Origin: Parelaphostrongylus tenuis | Taxonomy: Eukaryota > Nematoda > Chromadorea > Rhabditida > Metastrongylidae | DNA length: 64,000 bases | Direction of reading: 5' to 3' | Assembly (NCBI GenBank): GCA_019055375.1 | Contig: JAHQIW010003912.1 | Span: 1 to 64,000, forward strand | Shown: positions 13,111-25,299 of the stretch, one piece after another | How positions within the stretch are numbered: position 1 is the stretch's first letter | Layout: each line of letters begins with the position of its first letter | The notes under the pieces: model-generated | What the model saw: the letters and a program-made list of their open reading frames with translations, nothing else | Databases searched by the model: none | Told to the model about the DNA's origin: nothing | Made by a program: the position numbers and the translations under genes

Positions 13111-14539
13111 TCCCAAAAATACGGCTGAATAGAAAAATCAAGATTGAGTTTCACATCTTTGGCAGGTTGTTTAGTGGCTATTCGACAAGACAATGGTCGC
13201 GGAGAGTGACGTGGCATGGCTGGGCGAGGAGAGGGGGGACGATTGATATATTATTATTCGATTGGGAAGTTTTGCTACGCTTTCAAAAAGTTCGGATGAA
13301 AGGATTGAGTTAGATACTACGAAAATTTCTCTACACATTGATATGCTTTTGGCTTTCAGCGGACTATGCGCGTAGAAAAAAAATCATGGCGAAAGGAGAT
13401 TATGAAACATAATTTTTGATCTGGATGCCACAGGGTTAGATACGACTGTTTTAGAGAACCGGCGACGTGGGGCTGTAGCATTAAGTCTCAGCTTTTCAAT
13501 GGCTATCAACATTTCCTTGAACAAGTCCACTTCAGCAAATGAGATTTGTTTTTCATTTGTTCCTTGCTATTCAGAAGGAACCTACAATGTTTAGAAAACA
13601 GGAATCATGTTAGGTGCTCAGTTCCCTATTAACCTCTATCTAAGCCAATCGCCTCACTTTCATGTTGATCACGCTTATATATTGCATAAGCAAGAGAATA
13701 TTTAAGGATAAATCACTCAGTGAATTATCCAAAGAAAGCACGTCACTGCTCGTTGACGAACCACCAGGAGGGTGACCTTGAAGAGCAACAGAAACGAAGC
13801 GTGGTCGCTGAGGAGGTGAGCTGCCGTACAAGTGATCTTTTACGATATCCTATATTTGCAAACAGATTTACGGAAAGAGCCACAGCAGCCTATCTCCAAA
13901 AGTAGTGGTAGCAAAGGTCTAGAAGGAACTAAAGTTTATATGATCCTTATTACTCCAATTCGTATTTCGGCACAGAAGTGTGAATGAACAGGCCAGAATA
14001 AATAGATTTTGCATCCGACATGGCAGGCTGAAGAAGGCCGCAGTTTGGAATACGTGAAAACTGCAAAATAAATGGTAATTGATCTTGGCATCTAGATTCA
14101 TTCCAGAAACAAAAAGTGCAAGCCATGAAAGAGTTTAGCTTTGAACGATCCTGAGGGATGTGCCTCACCAGGCATTCAACTTTATCAAGAATTATTATAG
14201 GTGGATGTATCCATATTTGGCTAGCACAATGACATCTGATAGTCCGACACACTTCAACATCAATGCTGTTGTCGTCCCAACACAGTATGCTACCAATTTG
14301 GAAACATCAAAGAAAATAGAATGCTCTGTGAGTCTTGAGCACATGACTGAGTCATCGATCGATCCAGTATGTATTGCAGGACACGTTTAACCTCAGAGCT
14401 ACACAAATACATTCCGAAAGTCATATGACCCCTTAAGTTCTCCACAAGCCAGATACCTAGAGGGTAATTACATAACAAAAAATATTATCTCAAGATAACT
14501 TCAAAAAATAGACCTTTTCAAAAAGAAGAAAAGGGCATG

Positions 14540-14929
14540 CTAACTAGAGGACTGAGCCGATGATAGGCCGTACGATGAAGAGGAATGAAAGAGGGTACTG
14601 TTAGAAAAAGTTTGCTCACTCGGCGCAGTGCCAACGTGAGGTGTCTGGTGAAAATAACCAAAGTAAGTACAATTCTTTATAACAGAGAGAAATGCCCAAG
14701 TAATAATGTTAATCATATAATAAAGTAATGCAATGTAAGGAAATGCAATAAGTGATAAGCTAGTGTAATAATAGAGCTGTAATCGATAACCAAGTACCAG
14801 TAGAGATGATCCTAAGTACACAGGAGAAGTAGTCAGAAGCACTTTAGAGGAATTCGATAGCGTATTACATGCAAGTACTTGTGCGGCGAAATTCAAGACT
14901 TTTTCCATAACCCAGCAGTTGGCATCCAA
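14540..14929 (-). other. 129-codon open frame without recognised family
   Basis: Starts at 14929 with MDANCWVMEKVLNFAAQV. The middle (about residues 40-85) is hydrophobic and tyrosine-rich (YRLQLYYYTSLSLIAFPYIA). Only the last part overlaps block D. No splice or homology support. The hydrophobicity may simply reflect AT-rich sequence. Confidence 0.15.
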
Positions 14930-17690
14930 GCAAAAAACAATGCTTTCATCCCAGTTTTTATACTTTTGAAGAAATTTTAAGCTTTTTCCTTCGCCCTTTT
15001 GGCAGGAGCAGTTGTAATGACACCTTTGTGGATATCGTCACTTTAACTTGAACGCAATTTTGCTCGTCTTCATAAAATGAGACTCTTCTCAAGGCGGACG
15101 AAGTGTCCATCTTTTCCGAATTACAGCAAAAATTATATATCGCGATCTCGGCACTTTTGATGGTGCACTTGTTTTTTCAAAAATGCTTCTGATGTGCGCT
15201 GTAATAATTGAAATAAACTCCACATTGGTTCTACACTGGCACTCAAAATCGAGTATATTTCCGTCATTTGTGGCTCATAGCATCATAGAGATTGCAATGC
15301 CTTCCGCTATATAATTATAGAAGAAGCTTTACTTCGTCGTTCCATGTGTTAATACTTTGGTCCCATTGAAATTGCCACGTAAACCAGCTACTAAGTTTTA
15401 ATCTAAGCGACCCTAGTTTAGAAGTGCAGAGCGTAATCTTCTTCCCGGCTTTCCAGCTCTCCAGGTGGCTTTTCAAAAATATAGACCTAGCTTTAGAATC
15501 AACTCTATTTATGCTATCAAGTACAACAAAAATTTTGAAACGCATCCACAAACTCTATCCGCTTCGGTGTCGTTTGCTGACTTCTTGCGTGACCTCATCC
15601 ACAGAATCATTCACACATCCTAACACAGAAAAAAAACGTATCGAGGACGAAACTCGTTTTTATTTTCGCTTCTGCTAATGGCGTTTTCAAAAAATCCAAG
15701 TCGCTGAAATTTAAGCTCTCCAGTATTGATCAAATGTTCATGGAAAATTCTCTGTCCGGCGAAAAGCGCGTAGAAACTCGTCGGGTGTGACATATGATTT
15801 TATATTCAGTGTTATACCCCACTGAAAAGATATATTCACAAAATGAACATGCCTAATAATTTCTGAGAAAAAGACAAGAAACTAAAGAGTTGAAAAGTGC
15901 ATACCAATAACAGAATTGTACCCAATAGTCTACCAGTTCAATATAAACATTATTTATAAATCACAGTAACAAAATTAGACGTACATATTAACGCAGAAAT
16001 CGCTAAGTAGAAGAATGATGAAGCTATCGCCATATTCTTCGGAACTCCTAGATACTATTTATAAAGATCTATATGTCTATAGATTAGAACAAAGAATAAA
16101 TCGCGATCCATCTTACAACGATTTGTGGGAGAAGGCCGCTTGCTACATCCTCGGACTTTCAATTGCCATTCGATAGCTCAAACCTCAATAATATTGACAC
16201 TGTGCTTGTTTTCTGAAAAAACCTCTCTAGAGCGCTTTAGCGGCGAAATTATGATTAGATTTTAAAATCGAAGGTCATTTTTATCCGTCTAAGGTTTGTG
16301 GATAGCTTCTAAACAGACTTTTGATACCAGAATACATTTCATTTGACCGCGTATTGCGGTGGTATGATGTTGCTATAAACCCAATAGTTTAGAGTGATAG
16401 GCAAGAACTTTTGCGTCGGCTGGGGCCCAAACCCAGATCTCAGTTTTTCCTAAAACGCGTGCTGAACCGTTGCACTAACGACACCCGTTTTGCACACCTG
16501 TCCTTCTACAGTGCAATACGTTAATCCGTCAACAGCCAGCCGTCTACGGTCTGGCATGGACAATCACTATCGACATTTAGCCCACTTTTCCTGACAGATA
16601 TTGGATTTCAATAATCAATCACGTTGACAGATAATGCGTTGTGGCGTAGAAGAGAACAGTGGAAAACGGGCGTCGGTAGTCCGACGTTCAGCACGCGTTC
16701 GCGGAAAGAGTGGGATCTTAGTTCGAATCCCAGCAGACTTTTGATGTTCATTTGAAAGTTTAAATTTTAATGACTCTGGGACAGAATTTGGATTTCGAAG
16801 AGCTACTTGCAGAGCGCTAAAAGGGCAAAAAGAAAATAAGGCTCCGTATTATTAGGTCTGGGCTTCATGAAGCGTTTCTTTGGCAATATTGAATGATAAT
16901 AGAAAACCAAGCACATAAAACGATTGAACAAAGCCATTCTGCAATTATAATGAAGACCATCTAAAAATTTCTACTATGCAGAGGTAAATTTTCCAAATAA
17001 ATAGCAAAAATTGTCCTCATACGGGGCAATCTTGAGATCACTGCTCTAGCGCGATTCGAGAAACGCCATAATGCGCCGAGGGTGAAGCTCAACATTGTTT
17101 CGTTGTAACATTAGATTAAAATTGCCTTTTTAGGAAACCTTCAAGTTCTTGCCACTCAAAATAACTCTAATGCGATCACGTGCAGGTGTATGTGGCCTTT
17201 CACCAATAAGCCGCATAAATGGTCTACCCTCTAATTCCCATAGGTACCCTCCCTCACCTTTATCGCTTGAATATACAAGATATGCTGAGTTCTGTGAATA
17301 ATCCAAGGCTTATATATAGAAAGAGGAGTTAGTTAGCTTTGGGTTACGGACAAGCCTGTGCGAAAAGCCGCAGGCATTGGCATCATTTTTTCAGACAGCT
17401 TTGATTTACAGAGACAAACTTTCGTGCCTGACAGCAAACAATTAGGCAACTTCGAATTACCCAACTATTTCTTCTCCTATTCACATTACCTAAAATAACT
17501 TTGAAACCTGTTCCTTCATCTACTTTTCACCACTGCGCTAAATTAGCATTACCTGAGCATGATGGAAATGAAGAAATGGCGTCAAACCGTCCATGTCTGT
17601 TTTGCGAAAGACGTCATAAAATTTGCTTCTCGTCGAATAATATTTACATATACTACGCTTAGATGGTTGAAGCGTTTCGCTTCCACGCAC
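14640..17690. other. Single-copy, no gene recognised
   Basis: AT-rich sequence with scattered repeat monomers (15690-15830) and a tRNA-like relic at about 16660-16740 (GGCGTCGGTAGTCC, then TTAGTTCGAATCCC as a B box). No coding region with family resemblance on either strand. Confidence 0.5.
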
Positions 17691-17694
17691 TCTG

Positions 17695-18287
17695 CATATG
17701 ATAATCCGTTAACCGCGAAGCGCTCGAGAGAATTCAGCGAACACCGTTGGCTTTATATCCTTCACTCTCAAAGGAACATGAAGACGGTGGCCCGATGGGG
17801 GTCGAACTAAGCCTTTGTGGTAAAAATAGAAAATGGAATGAGGGTATGCATAGCCAAATGGTTCTGACGCTGATTACGGCAATGGGGCAAGGCCGATCCC
17901 GCTCCCTGGACGTCCGGTGTCCGTCCGCAGAGGACACACTGGAATAGACGACTAAAATCGAAGCGAAAAACAGAATGCCGCGAAAGCGGCAATCATATGT
18001 GAGCAAATGCGCTCAACACAGCCATTGAATGTTCGTTATTGACTGGTGGGGAGTACAGAGAGAGGAACGGGATCGGTCTTGCCCCAATGCGGTAACCAGC
18101 GTCAGAACCATTTGGCTATGCATACCCCTCATCCATTTTTCTGTTTTTCCTCGCAAAGGCTAAGGTTCGACCCCCATCGGGCCTCCCGTCTTCATGTTCC
18201 TTTCAGAGCGAAGGATATAAAACCCACGGTGTTCACTGAATTCTCTCGGGCGCGTCGCGGTTAACGGATTATCATATGCAGAGTGCG
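17695..18287. repeat. Foldback element: two roughly 230-bp inverted arms
   Basis: 17695-17920 and 18058-18287 are inverted copies (TATGATAATCCGTTAACCGC, GGCCCGATGGGGGTCGAA, TGCATAGCCAAATGGTTCTG on each arm), separated by about 140 bases. The loop holds a hairpin satellite unit (CGGACGTCCG at about 17908, GCCGCGAAAGCGGC at 17977-17990) and CATATGTGAGCAAATGCGCT. No coding capacity beyond chance. Confidence 0.75.
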
Positions 18288-18413
18288 TGAAAACGAAATG
18301 CTTCAACCAAGTGAGGCGGATTGCATCATCGACTGGACGCCGATCTCTGATAATTTCATTATTTGATCTGTTTGCAGTTTTTTACGTGTTCAAGCCTTTC
18401 TAGCGTATGATTA

Positions 18414-18650
18414 GCCATTGAGTGTTCCTTATAGACTGCTGGGGAGTACAGAGAGAGAAAGGGGATCGGCCTTGCCCCATTGCCGTAATCAGCGTCAGAA
18501 CCATTTGGCTATGCATACTCCTCATTTCATTTTCTATTTTTACCACAAAGGCTTTAGTTCGACCCCCATCGGGCCACCTGTCTTCATTTTCCTTTGAGAG
18601 TGAAGGATATAAAGGATATCACGGTAAACGGTTTAGCCCAAGTTTGAGAA
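18414..18650. repeat. Third copy of the 17.7-18.3 kb foldback arm
   Basis: AGCCATTGAGTGTTCCTTAT, GGGGAGTACAGAGAGAG and GCGTCAGAACCATTTGGCTA repeat the sequence at 18020-18120 in the same orientation, followed by CGACCCCCATCGGGCC. So the second arm is duplicated directly about 390 bases downstream. Confidence 0.7.
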
Positions 18651-19175
18651 TCTGCACCGTGGCGCTCTACTACTTAGTTTGCACAGAGAAAAGAAGCAAA
18701 AAACAAATCAGTTGGAATTTGGAGTTTAGTGGAGAGGTCAACTGATTGACGCATCTGAGGCACGACTCAAGTGTTCAGGTGCACTATAGTGTCGATATCG
18801 GGCGGAATGCAAAGATAGGCCAAGTGTGAATACAGTCAACATGAATTAGCAGACGAAACAAATCACAGCAGCTTTTTCATATGTATAACTGAGAATTACT
18901 CGATACTGCTATCCAGCGGTGACACGGTAATGAAAATTGCATTAAAGAAGATTGAATAGTATACAATAAAATTGTCCTCAGGCGGGAATTGACACACGTG
19001 TTTTATCCATACTAGCAGCGCTTGCTTGTTGATTTACGGTCTAGCAGTTATTTTGTAGGCCATCAGTTTTGTGATTTTAGTTTTGGTAGGTTGAAAGAAA
19101 CCTCTAGCGAGCAGTCGGCTATAAAGATTTGAAAATGGTTATAGATGACATGCACATGCTGTCGATAAATCGGCA

Positions 19176-19247
19176 GCCGCCATAGCTCAGTCGGTTAGAG
19201 CGTGAGTCTAATAAGCCCAAGGTCGCGGTTCGACCCCTGCTGGCGGT
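19176..19247 (+). pseudogene. tRNA-Ile(AAU) pseudogene
   Basis: Nearly the same sequence as 21900-21973, but one base is lost in the T stem (GCGG instead of GCAGG), the anticodon stem has an A-C mismatch (TGAGT with GCCCA), and the last acceptor pair is broken. It is followed by AAATTTTTACC. Probably a decayed duplicate. Confidence 0.75.
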
Positions 19248-19376
19248 AAAATTTTTACCGTGCGACTCGGTAAACGCAACACTTTCTCTAGATGTCTATC
19301 TTCATAGATACTTGCTCGTACTTCTTTTTTTATTCTCAAAAACAAAGCCCTTCATATAGTTTCAATCTTCATAGCG

Positions 19377-19570
19377 AAGGCGAGTCGCGCAGTGGTAAGA
19401 GGTGCATTGCGACGTCCAAGTGGTCACCCAGTCAAAAGTCTATTTCGAACCTGCACAAAAGGCTCACCAAGCCTTCCATCTCTCCAAAGTCGGTGAATTC
19501 GTAGATGACTTGTTTGAAAGGATAGCAGCTCTGACTTTTTGTAAAGGCCAGATAAGCTTACAATCACCTT
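19377..19570 (+). mobile_element. tRNA-derived SINE, diverged
   Basis: GGCGAGTCGCGCAGTGGTAA with GAGGTGCATTGCGACGTCC forms a degenerate A-box head. The body has CTCACCAAGCCTTCCATC, CTCCAAAGTCGGTGAATTCG and ATGACTTGTTTGAAAGGATA, as in the main family. Confidence 0.5.
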
Positions 19571-20189
19571 AGACCGTGCTAGATGAGGACGAATGTATGA
19601 GATGCCACATTTTTCTCGACCAAGTAGCCATGATGATGTTTGTGGTCTACACAAAGTATTTCTCGTTTCAAAACGGAGTCGTGTGAAAAAACACAATTCA
19701 AACCACGAGAGTTCTTGAGATTGACGTGTAATTGGCGGGAATAGCTGTTATACTCACTGCACACTTTTCCATCACCGTGCAAATTGCTGTCACTGTTGCC
19801 GACGATAATGCACTTGCGTACAACCATCGGTTCGACTACAAGATTTAAATTCTCGAAGGACAGCTACTAAGGATTTGGAAAAAAAGTTGAAAAAGCATAT
19901 GTAGAAAGTGCGAGAAATGATAGAGCCGACGGCACTTTCAAGCATTAATTTTTTTAACATACTATATCAATGTCAGAAAGAATGAAGAAGAGCTTGTAGG
20001 CAAAAACAGCTTCAGAAAAATCCAAAAAAAATTTTAATGTCACTATAAGGCCTCTCATCATATTGGGTCGTTCCACAAATTTCGCAATAGATCAATAAAC
20101 ACAAAACTTATCAACCAGAAAAACTAAAACTCCATGATTTCAGCATGGTTTAATTGAGAATTTTCTTGCGAAGGTATATAACCTGCCCA

Positions 20190-20400
20190 CACTTGCTCTA
20201 AGATGGAGCAGCCCTGGGAACAAAATCGCTCGCTACTCGAACACGAATAGCTCGTAGGAGAAGATGTTAGTGAAAAGATGCACAAGATTACTGAGGCTAA
20301 TGGCGATGATATCGCTGCACAGGAGACCGTTAACAAGGAGCGAAGTTCAAAGCTGCAGAGAAAAGTTTCAGACGGTCAGTCGCCCTTGGGCCGTTTATAG
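20190..20400 (+). mobile_element. mariner N-terminal fragment
   Basis: The ATG at 20203 starts MEQPWEQNRSLLEHE followed by an in-frame TAG, then VGEDVSEKMHKI and QSPLGRL. It resembles the first DNA-binding domain of bandit-like mariner transposase, though weakly. No catalytic domain follows. Confidence 0.45.
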
Positions 20401-21509
20401 GAAGCCTCATTACTTTTGCGTGCAGCTTCACTAGCATTTTCCTTCACCCGCCGTTTGTACAGATGTAACAAGCGAATTTGCAGGTTCAGATCAAAGTAAG
20501 TAAAGGCAAGTTGTGCCAAGAAAATCTGTAGTCCAACGATATCAAAATCATGATATTTTGATTACTTTTGATCAATCAGTCTGGTATTTATTGCTGTAGT
20601 GCCGAAACTTATGAAATGACGTAATATTCCGGGACTTTTTTGCCAGTTTTTTAGAAGGCGTAATTTATTTCGGGGAAATTTTGAATACGGTTCGACTTCC
20701 GGTGCGCGTTATATTTCGACTAGCAACCTTCCTAATGGATGTTCAATATTGATGACTTACAAATATCCATGTTTAGATCAAGAACAACTCTCTGACATTG
20801 CATTGGCCCGTAGGTGACGTTCACAGTAAGTTGGTCCAAAATGGCAGAGATTACAGGTTCAGGTAGGAGTGCATTACGAGCTTGGTTCTGGAGAACATCA
20901 AAGACCTAAAGAATAGATTTTTCCGTAGATGCTATTTTTTTTTACAGCGTTGTCGTCCAAATTGCGTAAAGCAATACAATTTGTAAATCAGAAGGCCCAC
21001 AAATTGTTAGGAAATTGGTGATTTGTCATGCAAAATTTAGGAAAAAGTCGAAAAGGGAGATTTCAACGTACTCTCTGCATCACAAGAAGTTCCACAAATG
21101 CCTGGGCTTCTCCCTTTCTAGTAGCAATGCCAGGAAGTTGACAAGAAACATCTGGCATGTCAGCGTAAACCATGCCGACAGGCAAAGTTGTAAAGCCGGT
21201 GACGGTGTACGTTCTAGTGCCTGCTGGAATAAAATGTTATGATTTCCTAGAGAATACGCGATAATTTAGCAACCATCTCATACATTCAGCATAGGTTAAG
21301 GTCCTCTAAGTTTCAACACAGGACCATTCCATTTTCATTTATAGTAAATGTGAATTTAGAAACAAAGAGATGAAGGAACTCGATAGCTGAGTATTTGCAT
21401 TGATCATAAAGAGACGTTTTTCCAAAGCATGACGGTTTAACTCGTTTCTTCCCCCAAGGACTAAAACTGCTCCAATAATACAAAAAGAGTATATACCTCA
21501 GCATTAATA

Positions 21510-21800
21510 AGTAATGGATTGCGCGAAAAGTTCGTGCCGCTTTGTTTTTTGAAGCGAATATTGCAATAAAATTGAATTATCTAGTGTCGTTTATATTGTG
21601 CATTTTCTTGTGAACATTTTGTTATACAATTTGCTTATACTTGCTTTAAGATTGAGATGTGGGAGCAAATTCTCTTGCTACTCATGCACGAATGGTGCGC
21701 AGGAGAAGTGCTAGTGAAGCGGCGCGCAAGATTAATGGAATTCTCAGGAATCTTCGCATCTCTCAGGAATTGTTTGACGTAAAGGGCTTCATCCATTGTT
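21510..21800 (+). mobile_element. mariner 5' end and N-terminal fragment
   Basis: AT-rich leader with GCGCGAAAAGTTCGTGCCGC at 21516 resembles a mariner terminus. The ATG at 21657 opens MWEQILLLLMHEWCAGEVLV, matching the LLMHEW motif of the copy at 28896. It ends without a catalytic domain. Confidence 0.5.
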
Positions 21801-21899
21801 TTTGGTGGTCGTATGATGGGGCTATTTTACAAATGGTCGGCCATAAACACTGAACACTACTTATGGCTGACAGACTCACTTGTGGAGCAAAATATTGAG

Positions 21900-21973
21900 G
21901 CCGCCATAGCTCAGTCGGTTAGAGCGTGGGTCTAATAAGCCCAAGGTCGCAGGTTCGACCCCTGCTGGCGGCA
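21900..21973 (+). tRNA. tRNA-Ile (anticodon AAU)
   Basis: Complete cloverleaf: acceptor GCCGCCA pairs with TGGCGGC; D stem GCTC with GAGC; anticodon arm TGGGT-CTAATAA-GCCCA with anticodon AAT; T arm GCAGG-TTCGACC-CCTGC; discriminator A. A TTTT Pol III terminator follows at about 21978. A and B boxes are canonical. It decodes AUU/AUC after A-to-I editing. There is no intron. Confidence 0.92.
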
Positions 21974-22202
21974 AAGGTTTTGCGCCTAACTTCATGGACG
22001 TAGTCACACTTTGTCAAGGTGGTCATATTCGTGTGAACCATCCGTTCGTTTTTTACTTTTTCCAATTGATTTGCATTCCAATTGATAACATCACTCTTTT
22101 GTCGTTTTAATTCCGCTGTGTCGAATTATAAAATTATCTAGCAAATAGCTTCAAACATTCAAAACTTGTCAAGCTGGCACATGTACATGTGTGCTAGAAG
22201 CA

Positions 22203-22275
22203 GCACCCGCCTTATCTCACTCGTTAGAGTGTGGGCCCAGTAAGCCCAATGTTGCAAGTCGTAACGCAGCTGGAA
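22203..22275 (+). pseudogene. Degenerate tRNA-Ile-like sequence
   Basis: Aligns to the tRNA at 21900 through TATCTCACTCGTTAGAGTGT, GGGCCCAGTAAGCCCA and ATGTTGCAAGTCGTAACGC, but the anticodon loop, T loop and acceptor are changed. Third member of a small cluster within 3.1 kb. Confidence 0.5.
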
Positions 22276-22689
22276 GCAGATTGCTTTGCATCCGATTTAA
22301 TGAACATATGGTGCTTTTCCAAAATGGTTATTCTTCATAGGGATTATATTCTCACTTTTAGCTGTTACATTCTAACCAGCGGCCTTGCTTTTTTCGTAGT
22401 TTTGATATAGTGGCAAGTTGAATGATAAGATTATTCAGCAAAAGATTGTTCTAGCCCTCTAAGTCCGACAGGGTCACGACGCTAGCGCTTCCCCGCTGCA
22501 CGCACGACGAGCAGTCCATTATCCTGAGTGTTTGGTGTTCCCGGCCATAACGGAAAAGGTTCCTGGTACGATCACCTACCACGATGCTTTGTGGCAGGCT
22601 TTGTACTGTCAATTAGTATCAATGGTTACGTAATTATTACAGCTAAGTAAGCGTTCAGTTATCAATAATTCACTACTTTTTGATGCAAA

Positions 22690-23890
22690 ACAGATTTCAC
22701 AGTTGATGTTTCGGCACTTCACCTTCTTCAGAACCTGGAAAGGTCAAGTTGTCCGCAAGCCAATCAGTCAAACACCTCCATTACTCCTTTGAAAAAAAAA
22801 AGCACCAGACCTAGATTTGGTATCCTATCCTATCCTATATCCTAATATACAGGTTCATTCTTTCTTCTCCATCCCTCACATACGAAGAAGGTGTTGGTAA
22901 AAAACATGTTTCGAAGAGCAGCCAGTGTATTTACCGGGGAGGAGAGAGAGTAGAATCCGTGAAACTGACTCGGGAAATAGCCACTTCTAATGGATATGAA
23001 TTTGTAGCCTCTCGGCTTAGGTTTAGAGGAAATAATACGCCTCCGAACGAAAACTCGAATGAAAGGAAAGTCCCGTTCATCCTCCCGTTATTTTCAAATG
23101 AGATTAGTACAGCTATACAGCGCTGTTTGAAAAGGGCGGGTTTAGAGTAATTGGTGGCCATTATTGAATTACCAACGAATACGTTAAAACGCCAACTAGT
23201 TGGCAACCGCTTATATGACCGTCTCTGTATAAGGGAAGATTGTAAAATATGTCCTAACGGCAGAGATGGTGATTGATGAGCGTAGGTACAGTCTACCTAA
23301 TCTCTTGCAAAGCATGAAGTGATAAATATATTGGCGAAAGGGGTGGGCCGCTCTATGCACGCATAGAAGAACACCTAGCTGACAAGCGTTCTTAATAGAC
23401 GGAGCTGACAAGCGTCTTAATAGACGGAACACCACGCTAGGGACGCATAGAGCACAGAAGCACGACGGAGTTGATTTTGAAATCGAAGTTACCATCCTTG
23501 CGCAGGAGCAGAAAACATCAGCGCGAAAGATCTTAGAAGCGTTTTGGATTAAAACGACCAATCCTACCATAAACCGCAGAGAGGAATGCCTTGTAAACAC
23601 TTGTGATATGAGCCAGTATATAAGACTGTTGTTTTGATGGGTAGGGTGCATTACGGGCCTATGTGTCTCTCGTTCCGGTTATCTCTACTTGGATCATTCA
23701 GTGGAACACATATAAAAAGCGGTGAGTGTGTTGAGCGTTGATTTTGTGCTTGGTGCGATTGAAATCCAGGTCTAGTGATTTTTTCTGAAGAAGTAATGGA
23801 GGTGTTTAACTGATTAGATTGCGGACAATTTGACCTTACCAAGCTCTGAGGAAGGCGAACTGGCGAAACGTCAGCTGTGAAGTAAAGTTT
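22690..23890 (+). mobile_element. Penelope-like element 3' part with GIY-YIG endonuclease, broken
   Basis: Plus-strand frames read VPFILPLFSNEISTAIQRCL, then LPTNTLKRQLVGNRLYDRLC and CKICPNGRDGD, then TVYLISCKA, a stop, SDKYIGERGGPLYARIEEHL, and VDFEIEVTILAQEQKTSARK, then EAFWIKTTNP. This is the Cys-containing linker and GIY-YIG nuclease (VYLIS/YIG, R, EH) that follow the RT of Penelope-like retroelements. The RT itself is missing. Stops, and a small duplication at 23375-23425 (GCTGACAAGCG repeated), break it. The ends 22690-22822 and 23760-23885 are inverted copies of each other, as often seen around such elements. Confidence 0.8.
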
Positions 23891-23899
23891 AATGTAACA

Positions 23900-25164
23900 C
23901 TTCGTGTTTTGCCTAGAGAAGAAAATTAGGCATCGAAAAACGATAGATAGACACCGAATGCCTTCTCTTTTAGTCATATTCAGCAGACCGTTTCTGACAA
24001 TGGCAGCTTAATCCATTCCGCTATATATTTTTGATTGAGAAGAACACATTTTAATAGCTTAAACAGACTTAGCTTGAACTCGAATTCACTTACCTCATTG
24101 TTTGTAAACACTTTGTTATGAACTACAAGCTCCAAAACTGCACTTAACTTCATCTAAGTTTTCATGGCAGCATACACCCTCTCTACATATCAGATATATG
24201 TAGTATAAAATTCATATTTTCAGAGGTAGCTCAATCTAATTACCCGACCAATACTGAGCTACCAGAAATTTGAAAACAATCTGAAATTCCTCTGCTTATC
24301 TCCCTCCACAAACGGTCACAAGTCCAACATTTTCCCGTGCTTCTGATCCTAAATCTCTTGGCCAATAATGAGCCTACCGCCAGTTTATCACAGAACCCTT
24401 CCTCATTATTATCGACGTGGGATCCTACAACTCCAAGCCATGGTGGAACACTACTTTCTTCCCTTTAATGATTATGTCTCACACAATGTCGAGAAACTGG
24501 ACAAAGCCTTGTGAGGATGACGAGTACCACGCTGAAAGTACACATGCCTATCCCTCTATAATCCTTCGATTATGTCAACGCTCCTATTCAAGATTCTAGT
24601 TCCAAATAATCACATATGATAATATCTTTAGAAACACTCATACATATTGAACTTCATACAGCAAGATGAACGACTGGAATCAGAAAAACAATAACAATAC
24701 TTGTAACCAAAGGGTATGAAGGTGAAACACAACGAGAATCAGCGGGGAAACATAATCGGTTTATAGGGTGGGTGCTGAAAAGCAGCACACCACTGATGGC
24801 ATTCGTATGAAAAAAAGACGGATAAATGAGGCGAATATGAAAGTATCCCCAACGCAAATGTATCTGGAACGTAAATTAGTGGCCAACACATACATCCACA
24901 AATAACCATAATGCGATATACAGTCCAGCGAGTTGAGTACTGAATGAACCAAGTTCATGAAACTATGCAACTTTCGCTGAAAGCGTAATAGTTTCACAAA
25001 CCAAATGGAATTCGTGTAATCGTAAACACTACTGAAGCATTTTCAAAATGTAAATAGCTACCGAATAACACATGACCAACAGAAACACATAACTCGACTT
25101 GTGAGAAATCACCTTCATGAGTCAACAACAGTTCATATGTAAACATTATTTAGCTGCTACTGGT
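23900..25164. other. Intergenic stretch downstream of the PA2G4-like gene
   Basis: No gene, RNA or recognised repeat seen. Short open frames only. It should contain the 3' untranslated region of the PA2G4-like gene next to 25165. Confidence 0.5.
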
Positions 25165-25260
25165 TCAGAAATTTGAACGGGTCAACAGAAACGTCTTTTT
25201 CTCAGGTTTCTTCTTCTTCTTTTTCAGTTGCGAGATTAACGTTGCAATCAACTCAGCATC
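25165..25260 (-). CDS. PA2G4-like: PA2G4-like exon 10 (C-terminus)
   Basis: Encodes DAELIATLISQL, a run of six lysines, PEKKTFLLTRSNF and TGA at 25165-25167. The lysine run matches the basic nucleolar/RNA-binding tail of the family. The acceptor reads TTTTTGAAG, not CAG. I see no clear AATAAA on the minus strand in the first 100 bases after the stop. Confidence 0.8.
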   Translation of the reverse strand, partial: DAELIATLISQLKKKKKKPEKKTFLLTRSNF

Positions 25261-25299
25261 CTTCAAAAATACAGCAATGAAAAATCGATGGTCACACAA

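Larger units (their letters stand above)
6650..14640. repeat. Blocks B-C-D: left copy of a roughly 8-kb segmental repeat
   Basis: B (6650-9690) matches 42480-45071 in the same orientation. C (9690-13110) matches 49218-45862 inverted. D (13845-14637) matches 45072-45861 in the same orientation. The stretch 13110-13845 has no counterpart in the centre of the inner palindrome. Identity is clearly below that of the two inner arms, with point changes every few bases to tens of bases, so this copy belongs to the older duplication. It contains a SINE, a broken RTE retroelement and dispersed repeat monomers, but no recognisable host gene. Confidence 0.8.

Noticed and set aside
14160..14390. 76-codon frame open in both block D copies (also 45386-45616)
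   Set aside because: Differences between the two copies are mostly amino-acid changing, with few silent changes, so there is no sign of protein-level constraint.
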